Shown piece after piece: positions 1-11,279 of a stretch of 64,000 nt of DNA. Location of the stretch: NCBI RefSeq assembly GCF_024166365.1, contig NC_064838.1, positions 75,408,001-75,472,000 of the forward strand, written 5' to 3'. Below the pieces are notes generated by a model. That model made no database searches and was not told where the DNA came from. It saw nothing but the letters and a program-made list of their open reading frames with translations. The stretch comes from Elephas maximus indicus. Lineage: Eukaryota; Chordata; Mammalia; Proboscidea; Elephantidae. Position 1 is the stretch's first letter, and each line of letters begins with the position of its first letter. A program made the position numbers and the translations under genes.

Positions 1-441
1 ATGCAAAACATTGGCAGGAATAGTGGTTTATATGTCACAATGGGAAAAAAGAATTAAAAGAGTTGGGCACCAGCAGAAGCAAGATGGAAATAATGGAGAT
101 GTGGTTGGAGATTGTTGTGGCTGTATGTCCTCGAGATCTGATAAATAGAAGCCAGCTGCAGGATCCGGAACCAATAAAAGCCCAAAAGCCTTGCCAGAAT
201 ATCCATTCTGTGATGGTCACACGCACAAGAAAACTACCCTTCCGGTGATTGACCACTCACACCAGATCCTATCATGGAGGTGATCACATAACATCAAATC
301 TCATCATGGAAGTGATCACATCATCACTCAACTATCAAATTACTAAGAATCATGGCCCGGCCAAGTTCGCACACAACCTTAACCATCATAGTTGGCGAGG
401 AGAGTTAGAATGAAAAACGGAGGGTAGGGTGCTGTAAAGGA
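1..441. other. Unassigned, probably old interspersed repeat
   Basis: No gene. Two similar blocks (ATCATGGAGGTGATCACATA at 273 and ATCATGGAAGTGATCACATC at 303) give a local direct repeat of about 30 bases. CATGGCCCGGCCAAGTT near 351 resembles a common mammalian repeat end that I cannot name. Confidence 0.4.
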
Positions 442-650
442 GTCCTGGTTGTACAGTGGTGAAGCACTTGGCCGCTAATCAAATGTCAGCAGTTCAAACT
501 CACCAGCCATTCCACAGGATAAAGATGTAGAAGTCTGTTTCTGCAAAAATTTACACCCTTTGAAACCCTGTGGGGTAGTTCTAATCTGTCCTGTAAGGTC
601 TCTATGAGTCGAAATCAACGCCAAAGAATTTTTTTTTTTTTTTAAGGTGG
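442..650 (+). mobile_element. AfroSINE, long variant
   Basis: tRNA-like head (GTCCTGGTTGTACAGTGGTG), then the extra GATAAAGATGTAGAAGTCTG block, then the RTE-like tail CTATGAGTCGAAATCAACGC and a T-run. Confidence 0.85.
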
Positions 651-652
651 TG

Positions 653-790
653 TAGAACTCAAACCAAACCCATTGTCGTTGAGTCAATTCCAACTCATAA
701 TGACCCTACAGGGCAGAGTAGAACTGGCCCATAGAGTTTCCAAGGAGCACCTGGAGGATTCGAACTGCTGACCCTTTGGTTAGCCCAAAA
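653..790 (-). mobile_element. AfroSINE, reverse
   Basis: Reverse of the SINE body: CCCATTGTCGTTGAGTCAAT through CGAACTGCTGACCCTTTGGT. Head truncated. Tail-to-tail with the SINE at 442. Confidence 0.85.
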
Positions 791-1282
791 ACCCAGTGCC
801 ATTGTTAGCAGCCGTAGCAAAATAGTCTCATTAAAAAAAAACAAAAAAAAAACTGGTAATCACTAGTCTGAGTAATATTCACACAATTTTTACTAATCCT
901 GGGAATGCATAAAAACCATGGACTTCTTATTGGGTTTTATGAAATAGCATTATCCATTATGATGTGAACTCTAAAGGTAGGGGTTTTTATTTTATTACTG
1001 CTACCTAGGATTAATGGGGAGTTCATGCTTCTGTGAATCCACTCTCTCCTTCCTCTGCAGTAATAGGTGATACCTAGGTGCATGATCACCCAGGAAGACC
1101 TCACTTTCCCTAGCCCCCTTTGCAGCTAGGTGCAGTTAATTGGACGTAAACAGAAGAAATATGTGTAACTTCCAGCCTGAAATAGCAAATTTTATCTGTG
1201 TACTCCTCAAGCTTATTTTCCCTTCTTGATACCTAAAACCGGGGGGGGGGGGTTTACTGCTATAGATGATAGTGCTGTAGGG
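791..1282. other. Gene-free, old repeat-like DNA
   Basis: No gene. A run of 12 G at 1,241-1,252. TTTGCAGCTAGGTGCAGTTA near 1,120 resembles an old DNA-transposon or MER family, unassigned. Confidence 0.4.
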
Positions 1283-1390
1283 TAATTCTTCTCAAACTAT
1301 AATGTACATATGAATCAACTAGGGTAAAAATTTAAATTACGATTCACTGGGTCTGTGTTTTACTGACTCTGCAAATGCATTCGAATGTGT
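1283..1390 (+). mobile_element. MER5A-like hAT fragment, left part
   Basis: TTCTCAAACTATAATGTACA followed by GATTCACTGGGTCTG matches the first half of the MER5A consensus as I remember it. It continues at 2,450 after an RTE insertion. Confidence 0.7.
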
Positions 1391-2443
1391 GGATCATAAC
1401 AACTTTTGGATAACATGGTGAAGAATAAGAATTCCAAAACACTTAATTTGCATGTGAAGAACCTGTACATAGACCAAGTGGCAGTCCTTTGAACAGAACA
1501 AGGGGAATCTTTGTGGTTTCAGGGAAGTTGTGCATCCGTATTGTATCCATTCTCCACACTTATTCAATCTGTATGTTGAGTAAATAATCCAAGAAGCCAG
1601 ACTATACAAAGAAAAATGCAGCACCAGGATTGGAGGAAGACTCTTTAACAACCTGCAATATGCAGATGACACAACCTTGCTTGCTGAAAACAAAGAGAAC
1701 TTGAAGCACTAACTGATGAAGCTCAAAGACCACAGCAACTAGTATGGATTACACCTCAACATCAAGAAAACAAAAATCCTCAGAACTAGAACAATAAATG
1801 ACATCATGATAAATGGAGAAAATATTAGAGTTGTCAAGGATTTCATTTTACTTGGATCTACAATCAACACTCATGGGAACAGCAGTCAAGAAATCAAGTG
1901 ATGTATTTTATTGGGCAAATCTGCTGCAAAAGAAATCTTTAAAGTGTTAAAAAGCAAAGATGTCACTTTAAGGACTAAGGCACGCCTGGCCCAAACCATG
2001 GTGTTTTCAATATTCTCATGTGCATGTGAAAGCTGGACAATGACTAAGGAAGACTGAAGAAGAATTTACGGCTTTGAATTATGGTGTTGACAAAGAATAT
2101 TGAATATACCAAGGACTGCTGGAAGAAAGAACAAATCTGTCTTGGAAGGAGTACAACCAGAATGCTCCTTAGGAGCGAGGATGGTGAGGTTTTGTCTCAT
2201 TTACTTTGGACATGTTATTAGGAGGGACCAATCCATGGAGAAGGACATCCTGCTTTACAAAACAGAGGGTCAAAGAAAAAAAGGAAGACACTCAATGAGA
2301 TGAGTTAGCACAGTGGCTGCAACAATGGGCTCAAACATAACAAAAATTGTGAGGATGACACAGGACCAAGCAGTGTTACGGTCAGTTCTATATAGTGTCA
2401 CTATGAGTTGGATCCAACTCGATACAACCTAACAACTAATAAC
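1391..2443 (+). mobile_element. RTE (BovB-like) LINE, 5'-truncated, inside MER5A
   Basis: The reverse transcriptase catalytic box QYADDT can be read at about 1,655-1,675, followed by sequence equivalent to VVKDFILLGSTI. The 3' end runs through KSVLEGVQPECSLGARM to the SINE-like terminus near 2,400. Many stops. Splits the MER5A copy. Confidence 0.85.
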
Positions 2444-2449
2444 AAGGTC

Positions 2450-2545
2450 TGTAGTTGGTCCAGAATTCTGCGTTTCTAATATGCTCCCAGGTGATGCCAA
2501 TGATGCTTGCAGGTGGATCACACTTTGAACATAAAAGTTCTAGGA
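2450..2545 (+). mobile_element. MER5A-like hAT fragment, right part
   Basis: GCTCCCAGGTGATGCCAATG and GGATCACACTTTGAAC match the second half of MER5A, completing the piece at 1,283-1,390. Non-autonomous DNA transposon, mammal-wide in age. Confidence 0.7.
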
Positions 2546-2757
2546 GGTGACCGAGCAACTGCTTGGAAGTAACCTGGGTCTTGTAATGAAAAAGAGAAGA
2601 GGTACTGCCCTTCCATCCAGGGCCATTTACATGGGACTGTTCTATCAAGATGAATAAAATTCCTATATGTTAACCCACTGTATCACTGGGTTTCTCTTTT
2701 TATAGATACTTAGCCTTGCTCTAAGAATTATAAAGCTCAAAATATTATCCACAAGAA

Positions 2758-2866
2758 AGATGCAGCAAAATGGCAAGGTATAAGATAAACACAAAAATTG
2801 GTTGGGTTCCTCTATACTGACAAAGAGAACTCTGAAAGGAAAACAATACCATTTACAATAGGGCCC
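2758..2866 (+). mobile_element. L1 ORF2 3' part, left piece
   Basis: The translation resembles the C-terminal region of L1 ORF2p (a QQNGKV-like run, then KENSERKTIPFTI). It continues at 5,351 after a MaLR element inserted into it. The L1 is 5' truncated. Confidence 0.8.
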
Positions 2867-5350
2867 TGTTGTGGACTGAATTGTGTTCCCCAAAAGTATG
2901 TGTTATAAATCCAAGTCTCTATGCCTGTGTTTATAATTTCATATGGGAATGGATTTTTTTGTTATGCTAATTAGACAGGATTAGGGTAGGGTGCAGAGAT
3001 ATAAAAGAGATTAAACAATCAAGCAAGAGAAGCAGAGATGGGGGAAGTGAGATGCCTAGCCACGTGAAGATTGCCCAGGAGATAAGCTCAGAAGAGACAA
3101 GAATTTTCCTCCAGAGCTGACAGAGAAAGAAAGCTTTTCCCTAGAGCCAGCACCCTGAATTCAGACTTCTAGTCTCCTAAAGCATGAGAAAATAAATTTC
3201 TGTTTGTTAATGCCACCCACCTTTGGTATTTCTGTTGTAGCAACTCTAGATAACTAAAACAAAATTTGGTATCGGGGTGCAATATTTGGTAACTAGAAGT
3301 GCAGGTGTTGCTGTAACAAATACCTACAACGAGGAAGTGGCTTTGGAATTGCATGATGGGTGGAGGCTGGGAGAGTTTTAAGGTGCCTAATAGTAAAAGC
3401 CTATATTGCCTTGAAAAGACTGTTGGTAGTATTAGGGACCTCAAAAGAAATTCAGGTGAGAGCTCAGGAGGAAGTGAGGAGAACTATAGAGAAAGCTTCT
3501 ATCATCTAAGAGAATACATATGGCTCCAGCAGAAGAATGTTGTTAGAAATGTGAACGTTAGGTGTGCTTCTGGTGAGACATCAAAAGAAAACGATGAACA
3601 TGTGATTGGACAGTGGACGAAGGGTGATACTTTTTATGCAGTGGCAAAGAACTTGTCTGAATTATGTCCAAATGTTTGGTGGAAGGTAGAACTTGTAAGT
3701 AATGAACTTGGATATCTGCTGATGAGATTTCTAAGCAAGCCAAGTGGTTCTTCTTGCTGCTTATAGTAGAATGCAATAGGAAGGACATGGACTTAAAAAT
3801 GAACTACGTAAAATGAAAACAAAACTTAAAGATTTGGAAAATTCTGTTGTACAAACTAAGGAACATGTCCTAGATTGTTCACCAAGCACATGGCTACACA
3901 ATCTTTTTTAAAAGAGATTAAGTCTGTTACTGATGGATCTGACCAACTACCACAGCAGAAAACACGTTATCTTAGACTGAAAGGGACAAAGACAAAAGGA
4001 AGGAACATTGTCTGTCACTTGGAATTCTACAGGTTGGAAACAAGCTAAAGTAACCACAACTGTTGTCCTCCAAGAAAAGAAAAGGACCATCCCTAGAGCA
4101 GCTCAGAGACCTGCAGAACTGCTGGAAAGATCACAGGAAGCAGAGCCTTCTTAGTTTCAAAGGTTGGACCCAAGGTCTCCTGGATCTTAAAGTGTGGGGT
4201 CACAACCTCTTAGATTTCAAAGAGCCAAATCTTTGCTAGCTCAGTTCCAGTGTATGGGGCTGCCATTAAGGTGTACCAGGGGGATGGGGCCACTACTCAA
4301 AGCTGTGGGAATGGGATCACCATGCTCAAGGGGTAGAAGAATGGAGCCTGCCAGAGTCGAGGGGTGGGGGTCACCATTCAGATGCACTAGGAAAATGGAG
4401 CTGCCAAAAACCAAGGGAGTACAGTTGCCATCCCAGTTGGCTTGGAAGGCAGAGCTGAAATCCAGGGCCTAGGGTACTCCAACCAGAATACAGACGGTGT
4501 GCCAACACCTAGAGTCTGGAGGGTGGGCCATTACCCAGATGGTCTCAGAATCCAGAGGATTATTTTAAAGGTTTGAGAAAACTAAAAAAAAAGAGCTGAT
4601 GTAATTAATTTTGCTGGGATTTGGACTTGCTTGGTGCCCTTTATCCATTCTTTCCCTTCAATTTATCCTAGTTTAGTGGAAATGTATAACTTTTGTCACT
4701 CCAACATTCTATTTTGGAAGCAGATAACCAGTATTCTAGATTTCACAGGTTTGCAGATGAAGAGGACTTTGCCCCAGGATGGAATATTCCTAACATCTCA
4801 CACATATTTGAATTAGATGATTCAGGAAATGAGATTTTAAACTTGGAGGTGATTTGAAACTTATGGCATGATGTGATAGACTGAATTTCTTTTGCATGTG
4901 GCAAGGACATGAATTTTTGGAGGCCAAAGGGCGGAATGTTATGGATTGAATTGTGTACCCAGAAAATATGTGGGGTTTTTTTTTTTTTTTGGTTATAATT
5001 CCATTTGAGAATGAGTTGTCTTTGTTATGTTAATGATACAGGGTTAGTGTAGGGTATGTCTTGAGTCAATCTCTTTAAAAAAAAGAGATACAAAAAAGAT
5101 TAAACAAGAAAGGAAGAGAAGTAGAGATGGGGGAAATGAAATGCCAAGCCACATGAATATTGCCCAGGAACAGAAGCTCAAAAGAGACAAGATCCTCCTC
5201 CAGAGCTCAAAGAGAGAAAAAGCCTTCCCCTGGAACCAGCACCCTGAATTTGGACTTCTAGCTTCCTAAAATGTGAGGAAATAATTTTGTTTGTTAAAGA
5301 CACACACACTTATGGCATTTCTGTTACGGCTGCACTAGATGACTAAGACA
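2867..5350 (+). mobile_element. ERVL-MaLR element with both LTRs, inserted in L1
   Basis: Left LTR 2,867-3,261, internal region 3,262-4,936, right LTR 4,937-5,350. The LTRs begin TGTT and end in a GACTAAGACA-like terminus typical of the THE/MST/MLT group. The internal sequence is of the non-autonomous MaLR type without a retroviral gene set. It is broken and old: the two LTRs differ at many sites. Flanking L1 sequence resumes directly on each side. Confidence 0.8.
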
Positions 5351-6311
5351 CCCCTGAAATACCTAGGAATAAAAGGGGGCATAAAAGGCTTATACAAGGA
5401 AAAGTATAAAACACTACTTCAAGAAACCAAAAGAGAATTACATAGATGGAAAAACATCCCATGTTTATGGATTGGAAGACTTAACATTGTGAAAATGTCA
5501 AGAGTACCCAAAGTGACCTATAGATATAATGCAACCCTGATCCAAATTGCAACATTTTTTAATGAAGTGAAAATAATTAATCTTCAACTTTATGTGTAAA
5601 GGAAAGGGGCCCTGAATGGCTAAAGCAGTAGTGAACAAGAAAAGCAAAGTAGGAGGCCTCACATTTCCCAATCTCAAAAGTTACTATACAACCATAGGAA
5701 TCAAACAACCTGGTACTGGTTCAATGACAGACACACAGATTAATGAAATGGAATTGAGAACCCAGAAGTAAATTTATCCATCTACAGGCAGTTGAGCTTC
5801 AACAAAGAAACAGTCTCTTTAACAAATGACATTGAGAAAACTGGTCAGCCATTTATACAAAAATGAAACAGAATCCATACCTCACACCATGCACAAAAAC
5901 TAACTCAAAATGGACCAAAGACTAAATGTTAAAGGTAAAATTACAAAGATCATAGAAGATAATTTAGGAGCAAAACTAGGGAACTTAATATTTGGTATAA
6001 ATAGCCTATCAAACACAACTAAAAATGCATGAACAGAAGATAATTTAGGTAACAGAGACATCCTAAAAATTAAGTACTTATGCTCATCAAAAGACAAAAA
6101 TTAAAAAGAGAACCTACAGACTGGTAAAAATTCTTTCTCAACAACATATCTGACAAGGGTCTAATCTTTAAAATATATAGAAAACTTCAATAACTCAACC
6201 ACAAAATGACAAGCAATGCAATCAAAAAATGGTCAAAGGACGTGAACAGACACTTCAGATAAGAGAATGGACATTCAGATAGCCAAAAAATACATGAAAA
6301 GATGCTCACAT

Positions 6312-6412
6312 CATTAGCCGTTGTGCTGTCGTTAGGTGCTGTTGAGTCGGTTCCAACTCATAGCAACCCTATGTATAACAGAACAAAACACTGCCTGGCC
6401 CTGCACCAACCT
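6312..6412 (-). mobile_element. RTE 3'-end fragment in L1
   Basis: GTTAGGTGCTGTTGAGTCGG with TATGTATAACAGAACAAAAC is the reverse complement of the RTE 3' terminus. Short, 5' truncated, inside L1 ORF2. Confidence 0.75.
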
Positions 6413-7038
6413 CATGTTGATATTAGCCATTACAGAGAAGTAAATCAAAAGTACAATGAGATATCTGACATCCCTGCAAAAATGGCAATGATGAAAAAGA
6501 CAGAAAACAATAAATTCTGGTGAGGTTGTGGGAAGATTAGACCTCTTATACATTGCTGTTGGGACTGTAAATGGTACAACCACTGTGGAAAACAGTATTG
6601 TGCTTCCTCAAAAAGTTAGAAATAGAAATACCTGATAATTTAGCAACTCTACTCCTAGGTATATATCCAAGAGATATAACAGCAATGACACAAATAGACA
6701 TATGCACATCACTGTTCATTGCAGCATTATTCACAGTACCGAAAAGATGGAAACAACCTAAGAGCCCATCAACAGATGCATGGATAAACAAATTGTTGTA
6801 CATACACACAATGGAATACTACCTACACAAGTATAAAGAATAATGTGTCAGCAAAACATAACATGGATGAATCTAGAGGACGTTAAGCTGAGTGAAATAA
6901 TTCAATCACAAAAGGACAAATATTGTATGATTCCATTATAATAAAAAGACAAGAATAGGTATACACACAGAAAGAAACATTCTTTGACGGTTACCAGGGA
7001 TGGGAGAGGGAAGGATACAGAATCACTTTCTAGATAGT

Positions 7039-7200
7039 CCAAACCAAAACCATTGCCATCAAGTCGATTCTGACTCATAGTGACTCTATAAAACAGAGTA
7101 GAGCTACTCCCTAGGGCTTCTAAGGAGAAGCTGGTGGATTCAAACTGCTGATATTTTGGTTAGCAGCCAAGCTCTTAACCACTCTGCTACTGGGGCTCCT
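7039..7200 (-). mobile_element. AfroSINE, reverse, inside L1 tail
   Basis: CCATTGCCATCAAGTCGATT through TTAACCACTCTGCTACTGGG. A repeated CTAGATAGT on both sides (about 7,031 and 7,204) is the likely target duplication. Confidence 0.88.
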
Positions 7201-7349
7201 CCTCTAGATAGTAGACATTTGTTATTTTTGTGGATGGGGAAAGCAATACCAATATTGTTGAAATCTGCACAACCTGATGAAGGTAAATGAAAATACTGAG
7301 AAATACACAAGAAAAAGGGAAAACTTCAGTAAATGCTATAACAAACAAG

Positions 7350-7856
7350 TGTCTTAGTCATCTAATGCTGCTATAACAGAAATACCACAAGTGGATGGCT
7401 TTAACAAAGAGAAATTTATTCTTTCACAGTCCGGTAGGCTACAAGTCCAAATTCAGGGCATCAGCTCTAGGGGAAGCCTTTCTTTCTCTGTCGGCTCTGG
7501 AAGAAGGTTCTTGTCATTAGCCTTCTCTTGGTCTGGGAGCATCTCAGTGATGGAATCTCAGGTCCAAAGGATGCACTCTGCTCCCAGTACTGCTTTCGTG
7601 GTGGTATGAGGTTCCCTGTCTCTCTACTCACTTCTCTCTTTTATATCTCAGAAGAGATTGGCTTAAGACACTATCTAATCTTATGGACCTAATCAATAGA
7701 ACCACTGTTAATCCATCTTATTACATCATAGTGATGGGATTTACAACACATAGGGAAATCATATCAGATGATTAAATGGTAGACAATCATACAAGGGAAT
7801 CATGACTTAGCAAAGTTGACAGATATTTTTTAGGGGACATAATTCAATTCATGACA
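7350..7856 (-). mobile_element. Solo MaLR LTR, reverse
   Basis: About 507 bases, the reverse complement of the same LTR family as at 2.87 and 52.57 kb, beginning TGTCTTAGTC in plus orientation. It lies at the 3' end of the L1. No internal sequence. Old. Confidence 0.75.
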
Positions 7857-8764
7857 CGTAGGTAGATATATATGCATATATGTATATGGGAAGGCATATG
7901 TGGATGTATGCACATGCATGTATAGGTGTGTCTGCAGGCCTATGTATATCCATGTTTGTGTGTGCTGCATATATATCCATATACATAATAAAGCACATGG
8001 GTGCACAATTACAGAGACTTCCTAGACATGACATATCCTAAAAACTCCCAGGATTAGTTTACTGTGTTAAAAAGCTTAGAATGATAAGTCACGTGAGATA
8101 ACACAGTCAATTGGCTTAACATAGTTCATAAAGTTAATGTTCTACACTCTAGTTTGATAAGTGGAGTCTGGGGGATTAAAAGCTTGCAAGTGCCCATCTA
8201 AGATACAACTCTACTCATTTGCAACAAAAAAGAACGAAGGAAAACAAAGACTCAGAGATGAAACTAATCCACAGGACTAACAGCCCAAATGAACCACCGT
8301 CTCTTCTAACCTGAGACCAGAACTAGATGGGCCCAGCTATGACTACTGACCATCCTGACTTGGGACACAATAGAAGGTCCCAGATAGAATGGGAGAAAAA
8401 GGTAAAACAAAACTCAGATTTCTGGAAAAAAAAAAAAGTCACACCTACTGAACCAATAGAGACTAGACAAACCGCTGAGGCTCTGACCCTAAGATATCCT
8501 TTAAATTGGCACTGAAGCCACTCCTGGAGCTCACTTTTCAGCCAAATAATAGATTGACTTATAAAACAAACAATATCACCCATGAGTAATGTGTCACTTA
8601 AACAATCAACTGTATGAGACAAAATGGTCAACATTTACCCAAAAGCAAAGATGAGAATTCAAGGAGGGGAAAGGAAGCTAGACCAATGGAAACAGAACAC
8701 ACAGAATGGAAATAATGAGAATGCTGACAAGTTGTGAGAATTGTAAACAAAGTCATGGAAAATC
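7857..8764 (+). mobile_element. Probable L1 3' UTR remnant
   Basis: It starts with a TATG-rich simple stretch (7,860-7,990). From about 8,040 the sequence resembles a repeat I associate with afrotherian L1 3' ends (AAAAGCTTGCAAGTGCCCATC near 8,180; later AACTAGATGGGCCCAGCTA near 8,321). It may be the tail of the L1 from 5.35 kb. Family assignment is from memory and uncertain. No gene. Confidence 0.4.
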
Positions 8765-8991
8765 TGTATAATGTTATCAGGAGGAATCAGTCCCTGGAAA
8801 AGGACCTTAAGCAGAGGTCCATCAAAAAAAGGAAGACCCTCAAAGAGATGCATTGACAAAGAGGCTGCAACAATGGCCTTAAACCCAGCAATGATTGTGA
8901 GGATGGCACAGGGCAGGGCAGTTTTTCCTTTTGTTTTACAAGAAGTCCCGATGAGTTGGAACCTACTACAAGGCATCTAATAACAGCAACA
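8765..8991 (+). mobile_element. RTE 3'-end fragment
   Basis: Contains the GGAATCAGTCCCTGGAAAAG block and ends with ATGAGTTGGAAC and TAACAGCAACAA, as in other RTE 3' ends here. Confidence 0.8.
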
Positions 8992-10145
8992 ATTGTTAAT
9001 GATCTTGAATATCCTTTCATATGTTTGTTGACTGCTTGGATGTCCTCTTTAGTGAGTATTCTGTTCATGTCCTTTGCCCATTGTGTGATTGGGCTGTTTG
9101 TCTTTTTGTTGCTGAGTTGTTGCAGTTTTCTATAGAATTTAGAGATCAGGTCCTTATTGGATAAGTCATTTCCAAAGAATTTTTCCCAGTCTGTAGATTA
9201 TCTATTTATTCTTTTAATAAAGTCTTTTTGTGAGCATAAGTTTTTAATTTTTATGAGGTCCCAATTTTCTATTTCATCTTCTATTTGTGCATGTATTATG
9301 TTTGTTATCCTATTTTTACCAAAGATTAGGTCCCATAGTTTTCTTCCAAGGATTTTATGGTTTTAGGTTTAATATTTAGTTCTTTGATTCATTTTGAGTT
9401 AATTTTTGTGTGTGGCGTGTTTAATTTTTCTACAGGTGGGTATCCAGTTCTGCTAGCACCATTTATTAAAGAGACTGTTTCTGCCCCACTGAATGGACTT
9501 TGATTCCTTGTCAAAAATCAGTTGTTCATAGATGGGTGGGTTTAATTCTGAGTTCTCAATTCTGTTCCAGTGGTCTATGTATCTATTGCTGAACAAATGC
9601 CAGCCCGTTTTGATTAGAGTGGCGGCATAGTACATTTTGATATCAGGGAGTGTAAGGCCTCCTGTTTTGTTCCTTTTCTTCAATATTGCTTTGGCTATTC
9701 AGGGTTTCTTTCCTTTCCATATGAAGTCAGTCATTAGTTCTTCCATTTTAGTAAAGAATGTTGTCGAGGTTTGTAACAGGATTGTATTTTATCTCTACAT
9801 TGCTTTAGATACAATTGACATTTTCACTATATGGTCTTCCATTCCGTGAGCACAGGGTACCCTTCCATTTTTCTAGGTCTCTTTTAGTCTCTTGTGGTAA
9901 TGTTTTATCGTTTTCATTGGATAAGTCTTTTATGTCCCTGGTTAGGTTAATTCCTAGGTATTTTATTTATTTAGGGCTAATGGTCTTGTTTTCTTGATTT
10001 CTTTTTTGGAGTAGTCTTTGTTAGTGTAGAGGAACCCAACTGATTTTTGTGTTTTAATCTTATAACTTGCAACATTGCTAAATTCTTCTACTAGTTCCTG
10101 CAGTTTTCTTGTGTAATCTTTAGGGCTTTCTATGAGACTAGTTTT
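8992..10145 (-). mobile_element. L1 ORF2 fragment, reverse
   Basis: Reverse-strand translation gives L1 ORF2 C-terminal pieces, such as [20 protein letters not shown] with [20 protein letters not shown] downstream. Decayed, without its own 3' UTR on the left, where it abuts an RTE 3' end. Confidence 0.85.
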
Positions 10146-11279
10146 TTTTGTTTTTGTTTTTGGTAATGGCACATACGGCACGAAATACGGATGTAGTAAG
10201 CAAAGCACAACCAAAGTAAAATATGAGTGAGCGTACATGGATAAGTATAGTCATATTGGTACACAGGCAGTTACACAGTACCACCAGGACTCGTGTATTT
10301 CCAAGCAGGGAATCTCATCTCATTTCCATAGATATCTTCTCTCTTTGGATGAATTATTATAACATTGACCCTTTCTCTCTATATGTCAGTTGCTATCTTT
10401 TTTATTTATTATATATGATCTCATCCATGACATGTTCATTGTTATAATATAACCCTCACAATTTTATAAAATTGTCACCAATTTAATAAAAAATGTGGGC
10501 AGTGTCCATTGACTAAAGTTTCAACAAAAAATGTATATAGAACTAAATTTTATGGATGAATAATGATTAACATGATGAACAAAAAAATGATATTACAGCA
10601 CACAGGAAAAAATTATGGCTCAATACAGTTAATATTTCTTACAACTGGAATTGTCTTTATTTGAATATAAGTTCATGAGTTGCTCACTGTATGTGCTCAA
10701 GAGGGAAGTAAAAGGATGTTCTTTTTTATTTTTTTAAGGATTTTACAAAAGGGAGCCAAGCACCAATAGGGGCTTAATTAGCTTATATGTATGCTCCTAT
10801 GAGATTCTCATGGTGACCTTACCCTACTGACTGTTGAGCCAGAAAAGACCAGATTCAGTAGTGCCAAAACTTATTTGCCAACAAAATAAATCAGCCTGAA
10901 ATTATGGGAAAATTATCAAACTTGGGTGAAAAACATGGAGGAACGAAGCTCAAACCAGAATGTACAAAAGAGTGAGCACAACACGATCTGGCTCCCATAC
11001 TGCAAGAGAACAAGGATTATAACCCCAGAGAACACAAGTGGGGAGTGGGCTTGCACTGCCACAAATATTAACGTACTTGATGTTCTGTTACTTTATGTGA
11101 CATTGGCTCAAAAAAAAATGGGTCTGTGCTCATTCTACCAATGTCCTCAGACATACCTCTGGGAGATACTGCTATTGTCCACATCAGGATAAGAATACTT
11201 TTTCTTCTCATTCAATCCAATTTTATTTAAATTGTGACAGAATTAACAAGTAGAATCTTCTGTTCTTTGCCACCTCAAG
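10146..11279. other. Gene-free; left edge of unit X and 3' flank of gene A
   Basis: From 10,295 on, it matches 50,080-51,060. AT-rich, no ORF with protein similarity. It holds the expected 3' UTR of gene A, but no clear polyadenylation site was chosen. Confidence 0.6.

Larger units (their letters stand above)
5351..7349 (+). mobile_element. L1 ORF2 C-terminal region and 3' UTR, right piece
   Basis: Resumes as KYLGIKGGIKGLYKEKYKTLLQETKRELHRWKNIPC and continues through typical L1 ORF2 C-terminal DNA, decayed by many stops. It is interrupted by an RTE 3' fragment (6,312-6,412) and a SINE (7,039-7,200), then by a MaLR LTR at 7,350. It is one old L1 with several later insertions. Confidence 0.8.

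Noticed and set aside
1241-1252. G-run as a possible quadruplex
   Set aside because: Single homopolymer run without the four-tract pattern; likely slippage.
3353-3766. 137-codon open frame
   Set aside because: Lies in the internal region of a non-autonomous MaLR element; not a host gene.
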